Assembly: GCA_937901865.1 (NCBI GenBank) | Contig: CALDID010000281.1 | Location: forward strand, 1 to 40,787 | DNA: 40,787 nt | Source of the DNA: an uncultured Treponema sp. | GTDB taxonomy: Bacteria; Spirochaetota; Spirochaetia; Treponematales; Treponemataceae | Direction: 5' to 3' | In this document: piece after piece, positions 29,749 to 38,056 of the stretch | Position numbering within the stretch: position 1 is the stretch's first letter | Layout: every line of letters starts with the position of its first letter | Program-made: the position numbers and the translations under genes | Notes under the pieces: generated by a model | What the model saw: the letters and a program-made list of their open reading frames with translations, nothing else | What the model was told of the DNA's origin: nothing | Database searches by the model: none

Positions 29749-31305
29749 ATGGGATTGCGTCTTTTTAATACAATGGGACGTTCTATGCAGGATTTTAAGA
29801 GCCTTAAAGACGGTTTTGTTGGTTTTTATGGTTGTGGTCCTACAGTGTATAACTATGCACATATCGGAAACTTGAGAGCCTATGTTTGCTGGGATATTCT
29901 TGACCGCACTTTGCGCTTCTTGGGCTACGACATAAAACACGTTATGAACATCACAGACATCGGACATCTTTCTGGAGATGATGACGATGGCGAAGATAAG
30001 ATGGTAAAGCAAGCTGCCGAGCGACATAGTTCTGTGCTTGAGATTGCAAAGTTTTACACAGATGCATTTATGGCAGATATTGATGCGCTAAATATTAGAC
30101 ATCCTGATGTGATTTGTAAAGCTACAGAACATGTTGGCGATATGATAGAGCTTATAAAGCAAATTGAAGCCAATGGACATACTTATATGGTGGGTGGCAA
30201 TCTTTATTATGATATAACCACATATGAAGATTATGGAAAGCTTGCTAATTTGCAACTTGATGAATTGAAAGCAGGAGCTGGAAAGCGAAATGTTGTTGTT
30301 GTAGATGAGAACAAGCGAAATCCGCATGACTTTGTTTTGTGGTTTACGAAATCAAAGTTTGAAAATCAAGCTCTTACATGGGATAGCCCTTGGGGAAGAG
30401 GGTATCCAGGGTGGCACATTGAATGTTCTGCAATGAGTATGAAGTATCTAGGCAGACACTTTGATATTCACACTGGCGGAATTGACCATGTTCCTATTCA
30501 TCATACGAACGAAATTGCACAGTCAGAGGGGGCTTTTAGTGATGACGAAAGAAAAAAAGGACCTTGGGTTAATTATTGGATGCACAATGAGTTTTTGATT
30601 CTTGAGGGTGGCAAGATGTCTAAGTCGTCAGGTCACTTTATAACTCTTCAAACTCCGCTTCCTGAAGAAAAAGGATATTCTCTCAAAAGTAAGGGGTTTG
30701 AGCCTCTTGATTATCGATTCTTCCTTCTTGGAGGACATTATCGAAAGCCTCTTGTTTTTTCTGTTGAAGCAATGGAAAGCGCAAAGAACTCTCGTTCTGC
30801 TCTTATTCAGCGAATTGCAAAGGTGCTAAAAGCTGCAGATTATAAAGCAGAGAGTGCTAAAGCTGGCGCGCAAGAGGTAATTCCTTTAGAGAAAGCAAGG
30901 CAGGGATTGAGCGATAAGGCTCTTTCTTTGCTAGAAGATTTTGCAAAGGCTGTAGAAATCGACCTTGCAACACCAAAAGCTTTGTCTTTATTGCAAAAGG
31001 CTGTAAAAGATACTGCTATGGATGCAAAAGAAATTGTAACTTTAATCAAAGTTATGGATTCTGTATTAGGATTGCGCCTTATTGAAACTGCAAGCGAAGC
31101 CTTGAAAGCACAAAAAGAGGCTTCTCCTGTTAATGCACATGAAGGAGATGAAGAAGCTCCGTTGATTGAAGAGCTTATCAAGCAAAGAAAAGAAGCAAAA
31201 AAGGCAAAAGATTTTGCTCGTGCTGATGCAATCCGTGAAGAGCTTATTGCAAAAGGAATTGAGATAATCGATACTCCTAGTGGTACTGTTTGGTCTCGTA
31301 AATAA
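29749..31305 (+). CDS. cysS: cysteinyl-tRNA synthetase
   Basis: A 518-residue class I synthetase. Key motifs: GCGPTVYNYAHIGNLRAYV (zinc Cys and HIGN in place of HIGH), WHIECSAMSMKYLG, IDHVPIHHTNEIAQSEG (zinc ligands) and GGKMSKSSG (KMSKS). The C-terminal anticodon-binding part ends in IKQRKEAKKAKDFARADAIREELIAKGI. The start is ATG at 29749 with GGAGG 7 nt upstream. The sigma-factor gene starts 26 bp after its stop, so the signalling cassette may be read through from cysS. Confidence 0.97.
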   Translation: MGLRLFNTMGRSMQDFKSLKDGFVGFYGCGPTVYNYAHIGNLRAYVCWDILDRTLRFLGYDIKHVMNITDIGHLSGDDDDGEDKMVKQAAERHSSVLEIAKFYTDAFMADIDALNIRHPDVICKATEHVGDMIELIKQIEANGHTYMVGGNLYYDITTYEDYGKLANLQLDELKAGAGKRNVVVVDENKRNPHDFVLWFTKSKFENQALTWDSPWGRGYPGWHIECSAMSMKYLGRHFDIHTGGIDHVPIHHTNEIAQSEGAFSDDERKKGPWVNYWMHNEFLILEGGKMSKSSGHFITLQTPLPEEKGYSLKSKGFEPLDYRFFLLGGHYRKPLVFSVEAMESAKNSRSALIQRIAKVLKAADYKAESAKAGAQEVIPLEKARQGLSDKALSLLEDFAKAVEIDLATPKALSLLQKAVKDTAMDAKEIVTLIKVMDSVLGLRLIETASEALKAQKEASPVNAHEGDEEAPLIEELIKQRKEAKKAKDFARADAIREELIAKGIEIIDTPSGTVWSRK

Positions 31306-31331
31306 AAGAATGTAACCTTTTTGGAGTTTTT

Positions 31332-31892
31332 GTGTTTAGCGAAATAGAAGCAAAGTCGTCAGGGGGTAGTGTAAATGCTAGTGACCCTGCCGATTTCAAG
31401 ACAATTTACGATGCAACAATGCAACTTCTTTTTAAGATTTCATACAAGATTGTATGCGATGAAGAGGCTGCAGAAGATTTAGTACATGACTCTTTTATAA
31501 AAGCGAACGAGAAAAAGCTTATTTTTCCGTCTATAGACGATGCGAAATACTGGCTTATTCGAGTTGTCAAAAATGCCTCTCTTAACTATGCCAAGCGAAA
31601 GACAAGAGAGAGAAAGGCGTATGAGAAAGTTTTATATGAAGAGCATAAAACGGCAGATTCTGGCGAAACGGAGCTACTGAAAAAAGATGCAGTAGAGAAA
31701 GCTAAGAATGCCCTAGAGAAGTTGCCGAAAAATTTAAAAGAAGTAATTGTCTTGAGAGAATACGGAGAGCTGAACTATAAGGAGATTGGAAAAGTCTTGG
31801 GTATCACTGAAGGCAATGTGAAGATAAGAGTTTTTCGTGCCAGAGCGCAGCTTTCTAAGATTATAGGAGAAGAAAATGTCTACTTGTCCTGA
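31332..31892 (+). CDS. ECF-type RNA polymerase sigma factor
   Basis: A 186-residue sigma-70-family protein with only regions 2 and 4. Region 2 is about 18-95 (AAEDLVHDSFIKANEKK, DDAKYWLIRVVKNASLNYAKRK). Region 4 is about 125-180 (LEKLPKNLKEVIVLREYGELNYKEIGKVLGITEGNVKIRVFRAR). The start is GTG at 31332 behind GGAG. It overlaps the anti-sigma gene by 17 bp, so the two are made together. From memory, it is the counterpart of the T. pallidum sigma-24 gene next to cysS. The regulon cannot be deduced here. Confidence 0.9.
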   Translation: MFSEIEAKSSGGSVNASDPADFKTIYDATMQLLFKISYKIVCDEEAAEDLVHDSFIKANEKKLIFPSIDDAKYWLIRVVKNASLNYAKRKTRERKAYEKVLYEEHKTADSGETELLKKDAVEKAKNALEKLPKNLKEVIVLREYGELNYKEIGKVLGITEGNVKIRVFRARAQLSKIIGEENVYLS

Positions 31893-32604
31893 AAAAGATA
31901 TACATTCTGTTTATCTTGATAATGAGTTGCCACTTGTTTATTTAAAAGAGTATGAATCTCATGTCAATCAATGTCCAAAGTGTCAGGCAGAACTTGCAAA
32001 ATTGCGTTCTATTCGCTCTATGATAAAAGCTGATAGCGCTTCTATAGAGCTTTCACAAAAAGAACTTGACGATAGCTTTTTACGCTTACAAGCTAGAATG
32101 AGCTATGCAAAGGTTACTAACAATGCTAATATTCATCAGTTCTTTATTCCAAAGTGGGCTATTGGTGCAGTAGCTGCGGCTGTTGCTTTTGCTCTTGTGT
32201 TGCCTGTTACTACGAAGACATTGGCAAATAAAGAGCAAGAGGGGGGAGCAAGTTCTGAAGTTGCTACTATTATTGATACTTCAAATATGCCCCAAATTCC
32301 TCGCGCTGCTATTCCGTCAACACATTTAACTTCTCTTATTTCTTCACAGAACCAAAATACTATTTCGCATCCTGCAAGTTTTGCAGTGAAGAGTCAAGAG
32401 GAAAGTTTGCAAACAATACAAGAGTCTTTGACTTCTGTTGATGTCTTTAGACCTGACTTTCCTGATAAAGCTCTATCTATAAAAATAACTCTTTCTCCAT
32501 TTTCTGCTATGAACGAAACGAATATGGATATTCAAAATAAAATGAATATACCTGTCGTTATCGAAACTCAATATGGAGAGGATAGTCAAGGTTTTGAAAA
32601 TTGA
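31876..32604 (+). CDS. zinc-finger (ZAS-type) transmembrane anti-sigma factor
   Basis: A 242-residue protein. The N-terminal 45 residues carry the ZAS motif: YLDNELP followed by HVNQCPKC (His-x3-Cys-x2-Cys). One transmembrane helix lies near 95-113 (WAIGAVAAAVAFALVLPV). The outer part (115-242) is Ser/Thr/Gln-rich and disordered-looking, ending in a short beta segment. It presumably binds the ECF sigma factor encoded 17 bp upstream and releases it on an envelope signal. Its stop overlaps the next start by 4 bp (TTGA). Confidence 0.85.
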   Translation: MSTCPEKDIHSVYLDNELPLVYLKEYESHVNQCPKCQAELAKLRSIRSMIKADSASIELSQKELDDSFLRLQARMSYAKVTNNANIHQFFIPKWAIGAVAAAVAFALVLPVTTKTLANKEQEGGASSEVATIIDTSNMPQIPRAAIPSTHLTSLISSQNQNTISHPASFAVKSQEESLQTIQESLTSVDVFRPDFPDKALSIKITLSPFSAMNETNMDIQNKMNIPVVIETQYGEDSQGFEN

Positions 32605-34277
32605 GTTTCAAAGAGAAAGTTTCATTGCTCTTTAGGGCTTCTCCTTTATTTAGAACATCGCTTTGGGTTGTAATAATTGCAATTGTTTTTATTGCAACCA
32701 AAGCTGCAAACTACAAAACACAAAAGATTCCTGTCTTAACATCTATAAATCCCCCTATTGGTACGCCAGGGGATATTATGATTATTGATGGAGCTAATTT
32801 TGGGAATAGCAGAGGCTCTTCTTATGTAGAAATTGGTGGTAGCAAACTAACTTCGAGTTGCTATCTTGATTGGAATGATTCCCAAATCAAAGTGATTATT
32901 CCTTCTAATGTGCAAGATGGGCTTGTTTTTGTTAATACAAACGAAAAATCAAATCATCTTTTTTTTGCGAACGAAAACGATATTCCCTCTCCTGTTCGTC
33001 CTGACCCAAAAAAATCTATTCCGATTATTGCTTCTATCTCTAAAACAAATGCTTCTGTAGGAGATTTGATTACTATAGAAGGAAGTAATTATGGCAATTC
33101 ACGTGGCACATCTGCGGTGTTCTTTACTGCGAATCACGAAACTTCTGATGTAACTCAAGATGATTATCTATCTGCGACTGATAATGATTTTGATTATGAG
33201 CTTTGGAGCGATACAGAAATACGCGTGAGAGTTCCAGATGGGGCAAAAAGTGGCAGTTGCTTTGTGAAGACTGAAAAAGGGCAGAGCAATAATATTTCTT
33301 TGGCAATACAACAGAATATAGGACAAAAAAAATATTCCAATAAGCATACTTATGTTGTTCAGCTTACTGCAGATGTTGCGAATGCTGTTTCTGAAGGAGA
33401 AAGCGGAACAATAACGCTTCGTATTCCTCGTCCAGCTGTTTTTTCTTCACAGCCGCGAGTCGAGCTCTCAGAATGTATACCTACTCCAATTATCGAAGAT
33501 TACAGAAATACGATTGTGCATCAAATCCAGCTTTCAAATAACATACATAGCCGTGTGAAGTTCAGTCAGAATTTTATTATCACGGTATATTCTTTTTCTA
33601 CAGATATTATAAGCCGAAAAGTGAAACCGTTTGTAGATAAAGAGAGAAAGCTTTTTAGAACATACACAGCTGCAGATAAATGTATTCAAAGCACTGATGC
33701 TGATATTGCAGCGTTGAGTAAGTCTATCGCGCCAAAAGAAACAAATCCATACTTGAAAGCGAAAGCCATCTATAACTATCTTATCGATAATTATTCTCTA
33801 TTGAACCTTCCTCGAACAGAGAATTTGCCTCTTTCTGAAATGCTAGAAAGCAAGGCGGGTGATGCGTATGATTTTGCTTTGCTTTATACTTCGCTTCTCA
33901 GAGCTTCTAATATACCTGCCCTCGCAATCGGTGGTATTCTTGTAGATTCTAATTCTAAATGCAAAAAACATTGGTGGACAGAGTTTTATATTGAAGGATT
34001 CGGGTGGATACCTGTCGATACTGCGCTAGGTGCTGGCTTGCAATTTATCCCATTTATGCAGGTAAATGATGTAAAAGAGTATTATTTTGGTTCTATCGAT
34101 AGCCAGCATATCGCATTTTCTCGCGGGTGGAACGAGGTTAAGCCAGTTACCGTCAACAGCAAGACAGTGTATAAACCCCGTTTTTACGCTTTGCAATCTA
34201 TTTGGGAGGAGTCCTCTTCATCTGCAGTTAGCTACAGTTCTTTGTGGAACTCCCCCGTTGTTTTAGGAATATATTAG
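32601..34277 (+). CDS. membrane-anchored IPT/TIG-domain protein with catalytically altered transglutaminase-like domain
   Basis: A 558-residue protein starting with TTG (32601). An N-terminal membrane anchor (about 20-36) is followed by two IPT/TIG domains (about 44-120 and 137-235), each with a GxPGD or ASVGD turn and a GxNFGNSRG or GSNYGNSRG motif. A middle beta domain (245-350) precedes a transglutaminase-like domain (about 360-490). In that domain His457 (KHWWTEF) and Asp473 (WIPVDTA) are kept, but the catalytic Cys position is Ala422 (AGDAYDFA). It is probably a binding or scaffolding protein. Its place directly after the anti-sigma gene suggests a sensor or effector role. Confidence 0.8.
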   Translation: MSFKEKVSLLFRASPLFRTSLWVVIIAIVFIATKAANYKTQKIPVLTSINPPIGTPGDIMIIDGANFGNSRGSSYVEIGGSKLTSSCYLDWNDSQIKVIIPSNVQDGLVFVNTNEKSNHLFFANENDIPSPVRPDPKKSIPIIASISKTNASVGDLITIEGSNYGNSRGTSAVFFTANHETSDVTQDDYLSATDNDFDYELWSDTEIRVRVPDGAKSGSCFVKTEKGQSNNISLAIQQNIGQKKYSNKHTYVVQLTADVANAVSEGESGTITLRIPRPAVFSSQPRVELSECIPTPIIEDYRNTIVHQIQLSNNIHSRVKFSQNFIITVYSFSTDIISRKVKPFVDKERKLFRTYTAADKCIQSTDADIAALSKSIAPKETNPYLKAKAIYNYLIDNYSLLNLPRTENLPLSEMLESKAGDAYDFALLYTSLLRASNIPALAIGGILVDSNSKCKKHWWTEFYIEGFGWIPVDTALGAGLQFIPFMQVNDVKEYYFGSIDSQHIAFSRGWNEVKPVTVNSKTVYKPRFYALQSIWEESSSSAVSYSSLWNSPVVLGIY

Positions 34278-34298
34278 CAGGATTATCGCCTTAGTTTG

Positions 34299-35462
34299 TT
34301 ATAGCCCCTCTTGTTCTAGCTTCTCTAGTTCTAAGAGGGCTATTTTGTCTTTAGGGTCGATTTCTAGCACTGTAGAAAAATATTTTTGTGCTTCGCTCAT
34401 CTTCCCCTCTTTAAGAGCAAGGTACCCTAAATTAGAAAGTACTTTTGTATTTTCAGGTTCTATCGAGAGTGCCTTAAAAAGATACATCTTTGCTTCTTCT
34501 AAATTGCCGAGCTCTATGCTACAAATAGAAAGCTCATTGTATGTATCGCAATTTTCTGCTCCGACACCTTTTCCGACTTCCAAAGCCTTTGAGAACGACT
34601 TTTTTGCGTCCTCATACCTTTCTAGCTTTCTAAGCCCCCAACCGAGCATAAACCATGCATTCCACACCTTTGGATTCTTTTTTAAGAACTCTCCGATAAG
34701 GTCTATGCCCTTTTCTTCATCACCGTCGCGAATAAGAATATATGCTTTGTGAAAATCAGCATCTTCAAGGCTGCCGTTTCGTATCTTATCAATGACTTCC
34801 TGCGCTCTATTCTTTTTGTATATGCCGTTTTCACCCATTTCCTTATCAGGAATATCGATAGTCAAAGCAAGATATGTTTCCATGCAGTCTTTTGCTTTAA
34901 GATAATCATTCTGCTTCATATAGTAGAATGCTGCGTTAAAATAGGCATCTGCAAGCGGCGGATCTGCGTCCATTGCTTCTGTGTAATATTGCAAAGCAAT
35001 AGCATCATACGCGTCTGCGTCGTCTATAAGCCCTGCTCTGCGGTAAGATTCTGCTCTTTGGTCAAAGAAGAGTGCCATATTAAGAATGGTAACAAGGTCT
35101 TCTGGGTCGAATCCGTGTAGTGCAGTAAAAATCTCTTCTGCAAGGTCAAAATCTTCGTTTTTAGCTTTCAATATTGCTGCATTGGTAAGCTCTTTTTTGA
35201 GATTAGGGCGAGCTTGCTTTAGTATAGAACGGTAATAGTCAAGATGCTTATTTCCCCTGTCATAAGCAAGCACTGTTAAAAGCCCTGCAAGCACTTGCTC
35301 TTGAGAAAGGCTCGACATATCAAAAGAATCTCCATCTCCCTCTTCTTTTTTCTGCACGGGGAGTGGAATAGATACATCGAGTTGTAAAGCCTTGCTAGAA
35401 AGCTTAAATCCTTCGGGCAAAGTAATATAATACAGTGAATCGAGCGATTTTGCTGGAGTCAT
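34299..35462 (-). CDS. tetratricopeptide-repeat protein
   Basis: A 387-residue protein, apparently cytoplasmic (no signal peptide). The N-terminal 90 residues have no domain I recognise. Several TPR units follow: DADPPLADAYFNAAFYYMKQ (about 165-200), NPKVWNAWFMLGWGLRKLER, ENCDTYNELSICSIELGNLE, ENTKVLSNLGYLALKEGKMS and a final KDKIALLELEKLEQ. TPR arrays mediate protein-protein contacts; no partner can be named. From memory, a TPR gene occurs in the same neighbourhood in T. pallidum. It converges on the TIG/transglutaminase gene with 21 bp between. Confidence 0.85.
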   Translation of the reverse strand: MTPAKSLDSLYYITLPEGFKLSSKALQLDVSIPLPVQKKEEGDGDSFDMSSLSQEQVLAGLLTVLAYDRGNKHLDYYRSILKQARPNLKKELTNAAILKAKNEDFDLAEEIFTALHGFDPEDLVTILNMALFFDQRAESYRRAGLIDDADAYDAIALQYYTEAMDADPPLADAYFNAAFYYMKQNDYLKAKDCMETYLALTIDIPDKEMGENGIYKKNRAQEVIDKIRNGSLEDADFHKAYILIRDGDEEKGIDLIGEFLKKNPKVWNAWFMLGWGLRKLERYEDAKKSFSKALEVGKGVGAENCDTYNELSICSIELGNLEEAKMYLFKALSIEPENTKVLSNLGYLALKEGKMSEAQKYFSTVLEIDPKDKIALLELEKLEQEGL

Positions 35463-35537
35463 ATAAACGAGATTTCCTTGAGAATTGCAAAGTTTTAACT
35501 TGGTATCAAGCTAATAGTAAGCTGTGCAACAAAAAAA

Positions 35538-36395
35538 CTATTTTTTTGCCTGCTGTTCTTCGCCTTGGCTTAGTTGGTTCTTTCTCACAGAAGTTACAAA
35601 ATTGTTTATGTGCAACTTGTAAGAAAGAGGAATCAACTTTTCGTCAAAACTAACGCTTGCTGCTACTATGTCTTTCCTGCCTTCGACTAAATCTGCAGAT
35701 ACAATAGTTCCTGGAACTTGTATCTGCTCTATTGGGTCTTCAAAATCGAGTGTTAAGACTGTAGACTTATTAGTAAGGAACTTTTCAACTCCTAGCAAGA
35801 TAACCTTTGCGCCAGAGAAAGACAAATCACGAATAATACACTTTCTAGGCACATTGTCTATCATTACAAAAGTTTCCTCTTTGGTAAGAGATAACTTTCT
35901 CATAGAGTCTGCGTTAATGGCGATGCGCTCTTCTTTTCGGCGAAGTGCATTTGCATTTGCTTCTAGTAATCTGCCGACAGGCTCAATCAAATCATCAGGC
36001 GGACGTTGTGTGAAAGAGATGGTAACTATAACCAAATCTTTTGATTGATTGTATGTTGCTATAGAGCTTACCTTTCCAGAAACAAAAAAGTTGATTGGCT
36101 GGTTATTTGCATCATAGAAGCAAAAACGAATCTGCGAGATAGATTTCTGTTCTTCAGGCTTCTTCCATTCCTTTGAAAGCTCTTGGAATGAACCGCCCCT
36201 TGTTCCAACAATGACGCGTGCAAGTTGAAAAGAAGTAGAGTTTACGATACACGGCCATTGACCACCGTTGCATTTAATATATACTTGACGGGGATCCATC
36301 TTTAGGGTTTGGATAATGTCTTTTGTAAAGGCAATTTCCATATCCCGATACAAATCATAGTATTTGTTTAGTTGTTGACTAGTTGTAACACCCAT
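35538..36395 (-). CDS. PilZ-domain c-di-GMP receptor (PlzA-like)
   Basis: A 285-residue protein. The N-terminal half (about 35-140) has the beta-barrel PilZ-like N-domain pattern found in spirochaete PlzA proteins (VYIKCNGGQWPCIVNSTSF). The C-terminal PilZ domain (about 150-265) has both c-di-GMP-binding motifs: RKEER (RxxxR) and DLSFSGAKV (D/NxSxxG). Such proteins couple c-di-GMP to motility and virulence in Borrelia and Treponema. It has its own leaderless-type promoter whose -35 overlaps the stop of the upstream gene. Confidence 0.88.
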   Translation of the reverse strand: MGVTTSQQLNKYYDLYRDMEIAFTKDIIQTLKMDPRQVYIKCNGGQWPCIVNSTSFQLARVIVGTRGGSFQELSKEWKKPEEQKSISQIRFCFYDANNQPINFFVSGKVSSIATYNQSKDLVIVTISFTQRPPDDLIEPVGRLLEANANALRRKEERIAINADSMRKLSLTKEETFVMIDNVPRKCIIRDLSFSGAKVILLGVEKFLTNKSTVLTLDFEDPIEQIQVPGTIVSADLVEGRKDIVAASVSFDEKLIPLSYKLHINNFVTSVRKNQLSQGEEQQAKK

Positions 36396-36402
36396 ACTGT
36401 TT

Positions 36403-36431
36403 ATAATAATTTATAAATAATCGTTCGTCAA
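36403..36431 (-). promoter_or_regulatory. promoter of the PilZ gene, leaderless type
   Basis: Minus strand: TTGACG (36431-36426), 17-bp spacer, TATTAT (36408-36403). The ATG at 36395 begins 7 nt later with no ribosome-binding site between. The -35 overlaps the TGA of the phosphodiester-glycosidase gene. Confidence 0.65.
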
Positions 36432-37378
36432 TTAAAATGTACTTTATTACAAAATAAAAAAGCTATATAACTAACATTTTTTCTTTTTGAAAGAGTATTT
36501 AGAGGATTTTCTCCATTTATTAATATGCTGCTTGAGCCTCCCCCGTCAAATTCCATAGCGTCGCTTGCGCCAAGCGATAAAAGGATTTTTGCACATTCAG
36601 GATAGGTGAGACCCGTGCTTTTTTTCTTGCCCTCGGCGGCGAGAATATAGAGCGTTTCTCCGTCTTTGCTCAATCCTAAAGCGGTGCGTGCATTTTTGGA
36701 AGTATATGAAAAATTGCGCCCAGAGCTATCGAATAGCTTTCCGTCTTTTAGTACCACAAAATAGCCACCAATGCAAAACTCCGCTTTCTCGTTAGTATCT
36801 TCATATATATCGGCTTGGTGTGAAAGTATTTTTGCGTGATAGCCCGTTTCTCCTTCGCTTAATACAAGCATAGCATAGCGAAATTGAGGCACAGAAAAGC
36901 GATGTGTGTTTATCTCTAGCAATCCCAGCGGCTTGAGTTTACTGTGCAATAGCTTTTTGTCAAGCAAAGAGCCGTGTGAAGTATAAGGCGTTGTATTTAT
37001 AAGCACGGATTTTGCGTCGAGAGTGTCTTGTATGCGTTTGAATGCAGATGCTATCGAAATGCCTTTTATATATCCGTTTTCCCTTTGAGTAGTTTCGTTA
37101 GGATAGGTCTTTATCACGAGATTGCTGTTCGCTAAATCTATCTTTACAACTGCATATTTAAGCGGGGGAAAATCTTTTTTTTCAAATACGAAGTATTGTG
37201 CAAAAGGAGTATCATCTATGCTTTGCCATTGCACTTCGTCTTGAGAAAAATACGGAAGTGCAATGGTGTTTATCTGCTCTGTTGTTTTGCAAGAAGAAAA
37301 TGCAAAGATGAGCGCAATAAACGAAGCAAAAACAATAGACTTTAGCGAACGAATCGCTGAGGAGGTGTTACGACCCAT
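36428..37378 (-). CDS. phosphodiester glycosidase (NAGPA/DUF2233) domain lipoprotein
   Basis: A 316-residue protein with a signal peptide and lipobox FSSC (Cys30). The NAGPA-type domain covers about 70-310: YAVVKIDLANSNLVI, VLINTTPYTSHG, ARTALGLSKDGETLYILAAEG and ASDAMEFDGGGSSSILING, the last being the family signature. Related enzymes hydrolyse phosphodiester-linked sugars such as wall-polymer or GlcNAc-1-P-6-mannose bonds; the substrate here is unknown. It overlaps the upstream HTH-cupin gene by 37 bp. Confidence 0.85.
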   Translation of the reverse strand: MGRNTSSAIRSLKSIVFASFIALIFAFSSCKTTEQINTIALPYFSQDEVQWQSIDDTPFAQYFVFEKKDFPPLKYAVVKIDLANSNLVIKTYPNETTQRENGYIKGISIASAFKRIQDTLDAKSVLINTTPYTSHGSLLDKKLLHSKLKPLGLLEINTHRFSVPQFRYAMLVLSEGETGYHAKILSHQADIYEDTNEKAEFCIGGYFVVLKDGKLFDSSGRNFSYTSKNARTALGLSKDGETLYILAAEGKKKSTGLTYPECAKILLSLGASDAMEFDGGGSSSILINGENPLNTLSKRKNVSYIAFLFCNKVHFN

Positions 37379-37953
37379 AATGCTTGCAGCTGTGTATTAC
37401 CAGTGTTTTCTAGCATGTGCGGCGCGCTTGCAGAGAAAGAAACGCTGTCGCCTTCTTCTAAATCGAACGTGAGGTTTTCATAGTGCAGTCTGCATTTGCC
37501 TTGTATCACATAGCCTACTTCTCTGCCGATATGCCCGTAAGAGCCGCGGTGCGTGTGAGAGCCTACAGGGAGTTTTACTACATAAGATTCTACTGCGTTT
37601 TCTCCGTCGCTTTCGGCAGGCTTTGCCAGCTCTTCATACGTTACGTCATCTTCTGCAATAGTGCGCCTTTCGCTAGACTTAATCACTTGCACAGGGCGTT
37701 CTCTGCGGTATTCTTCAAACAAATACTCAAGGTTTATGTCTAACACATCGGCTAAAGCTAACAGCGTATCGATAGCAGGAGAAACGTGATTTCTCTCTAT
37801 CTGTGAAACAAGGCTTTCGCTCACCCCCGCTTGACGTGCAACGGTTTTTAGCGTGTACCCCTTTCGCTCTCTCACCTTTCTCAGCTTTTCGCCAAAATGA
37901 TACGGCACTCGTTTTGTTTTTTCTGTTTTTTCCGTAAATTCGGTTTCTTCCAT
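37342..37953 (-). CDS. HTH-XRE regulator with C-terminal cupin domain
   Basis: A 203-residue regulator: XRE helix-turn-helix at about 19-80 (GEKLRKVRERKGYTLKTVAR, AGVSESLVSQIERNHVSPAIDTL) and a cupin_2 barrel at about 125-195 (VVKLPVGSHTHRGSYGHIGREVGYVIQGKC, LEEGDSVSFSASAPHMLENTG). Conserved His residues in the cupin could bind a metal or small ligand. Relatives such as PuuR or SinR-like cupin regulators control nearby metabolic genes; here the overlap with the phosphodiester-glycosidase gene makes that a plausible partner. No clear ribosome-binding site is seen. Confidence 0.88.
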   Translation of the reverse strand: MEETEFTEKTEKTKRVPYHFGEKLRKVRERKGYTLKTVARQAGVSESLVSQIERNHVSPAIDTLLALADVLDINLEYLFEEYRRERPVQVIKSSERRTIAEDDVTYEELAKPAESDGENAVESYVVKLPVGSHTHRGSYGHIGREVGYVIQGKCRLHYENLTFDLEEGDSVSFSASAPHMLENTGNTQLQALWVVTPPQRFVR

Positions 37954-37998
37954 AATTTCTAACCTATATATATTTTGATACTAGCGCACGGCTCTCTT

Positions 37999-38056
37999 AA
38001 AAAACAGCTTGTGGCTAGAAAACAGCCTGTGGCTATTACAAAACAGCCTAAGGCTG
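37999..38056 (-). terminator. three tandem mini-hairpin/U-run units
   Basis: Minus strand, in order: CAGCC-TTA-GGCTG then TTTT (38056-38040); TAGCC-ACA-GGCTG then TTTT (38035-38019); AGC-CACAA-GCT then G and TTTTTT (38016-37999). Spacings are 21 and 18 bp. The first hairpin contains the TAG stop codon of the upstream gene. They resemble three weak intrinsic terminators in series. Confidence 0.7.
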
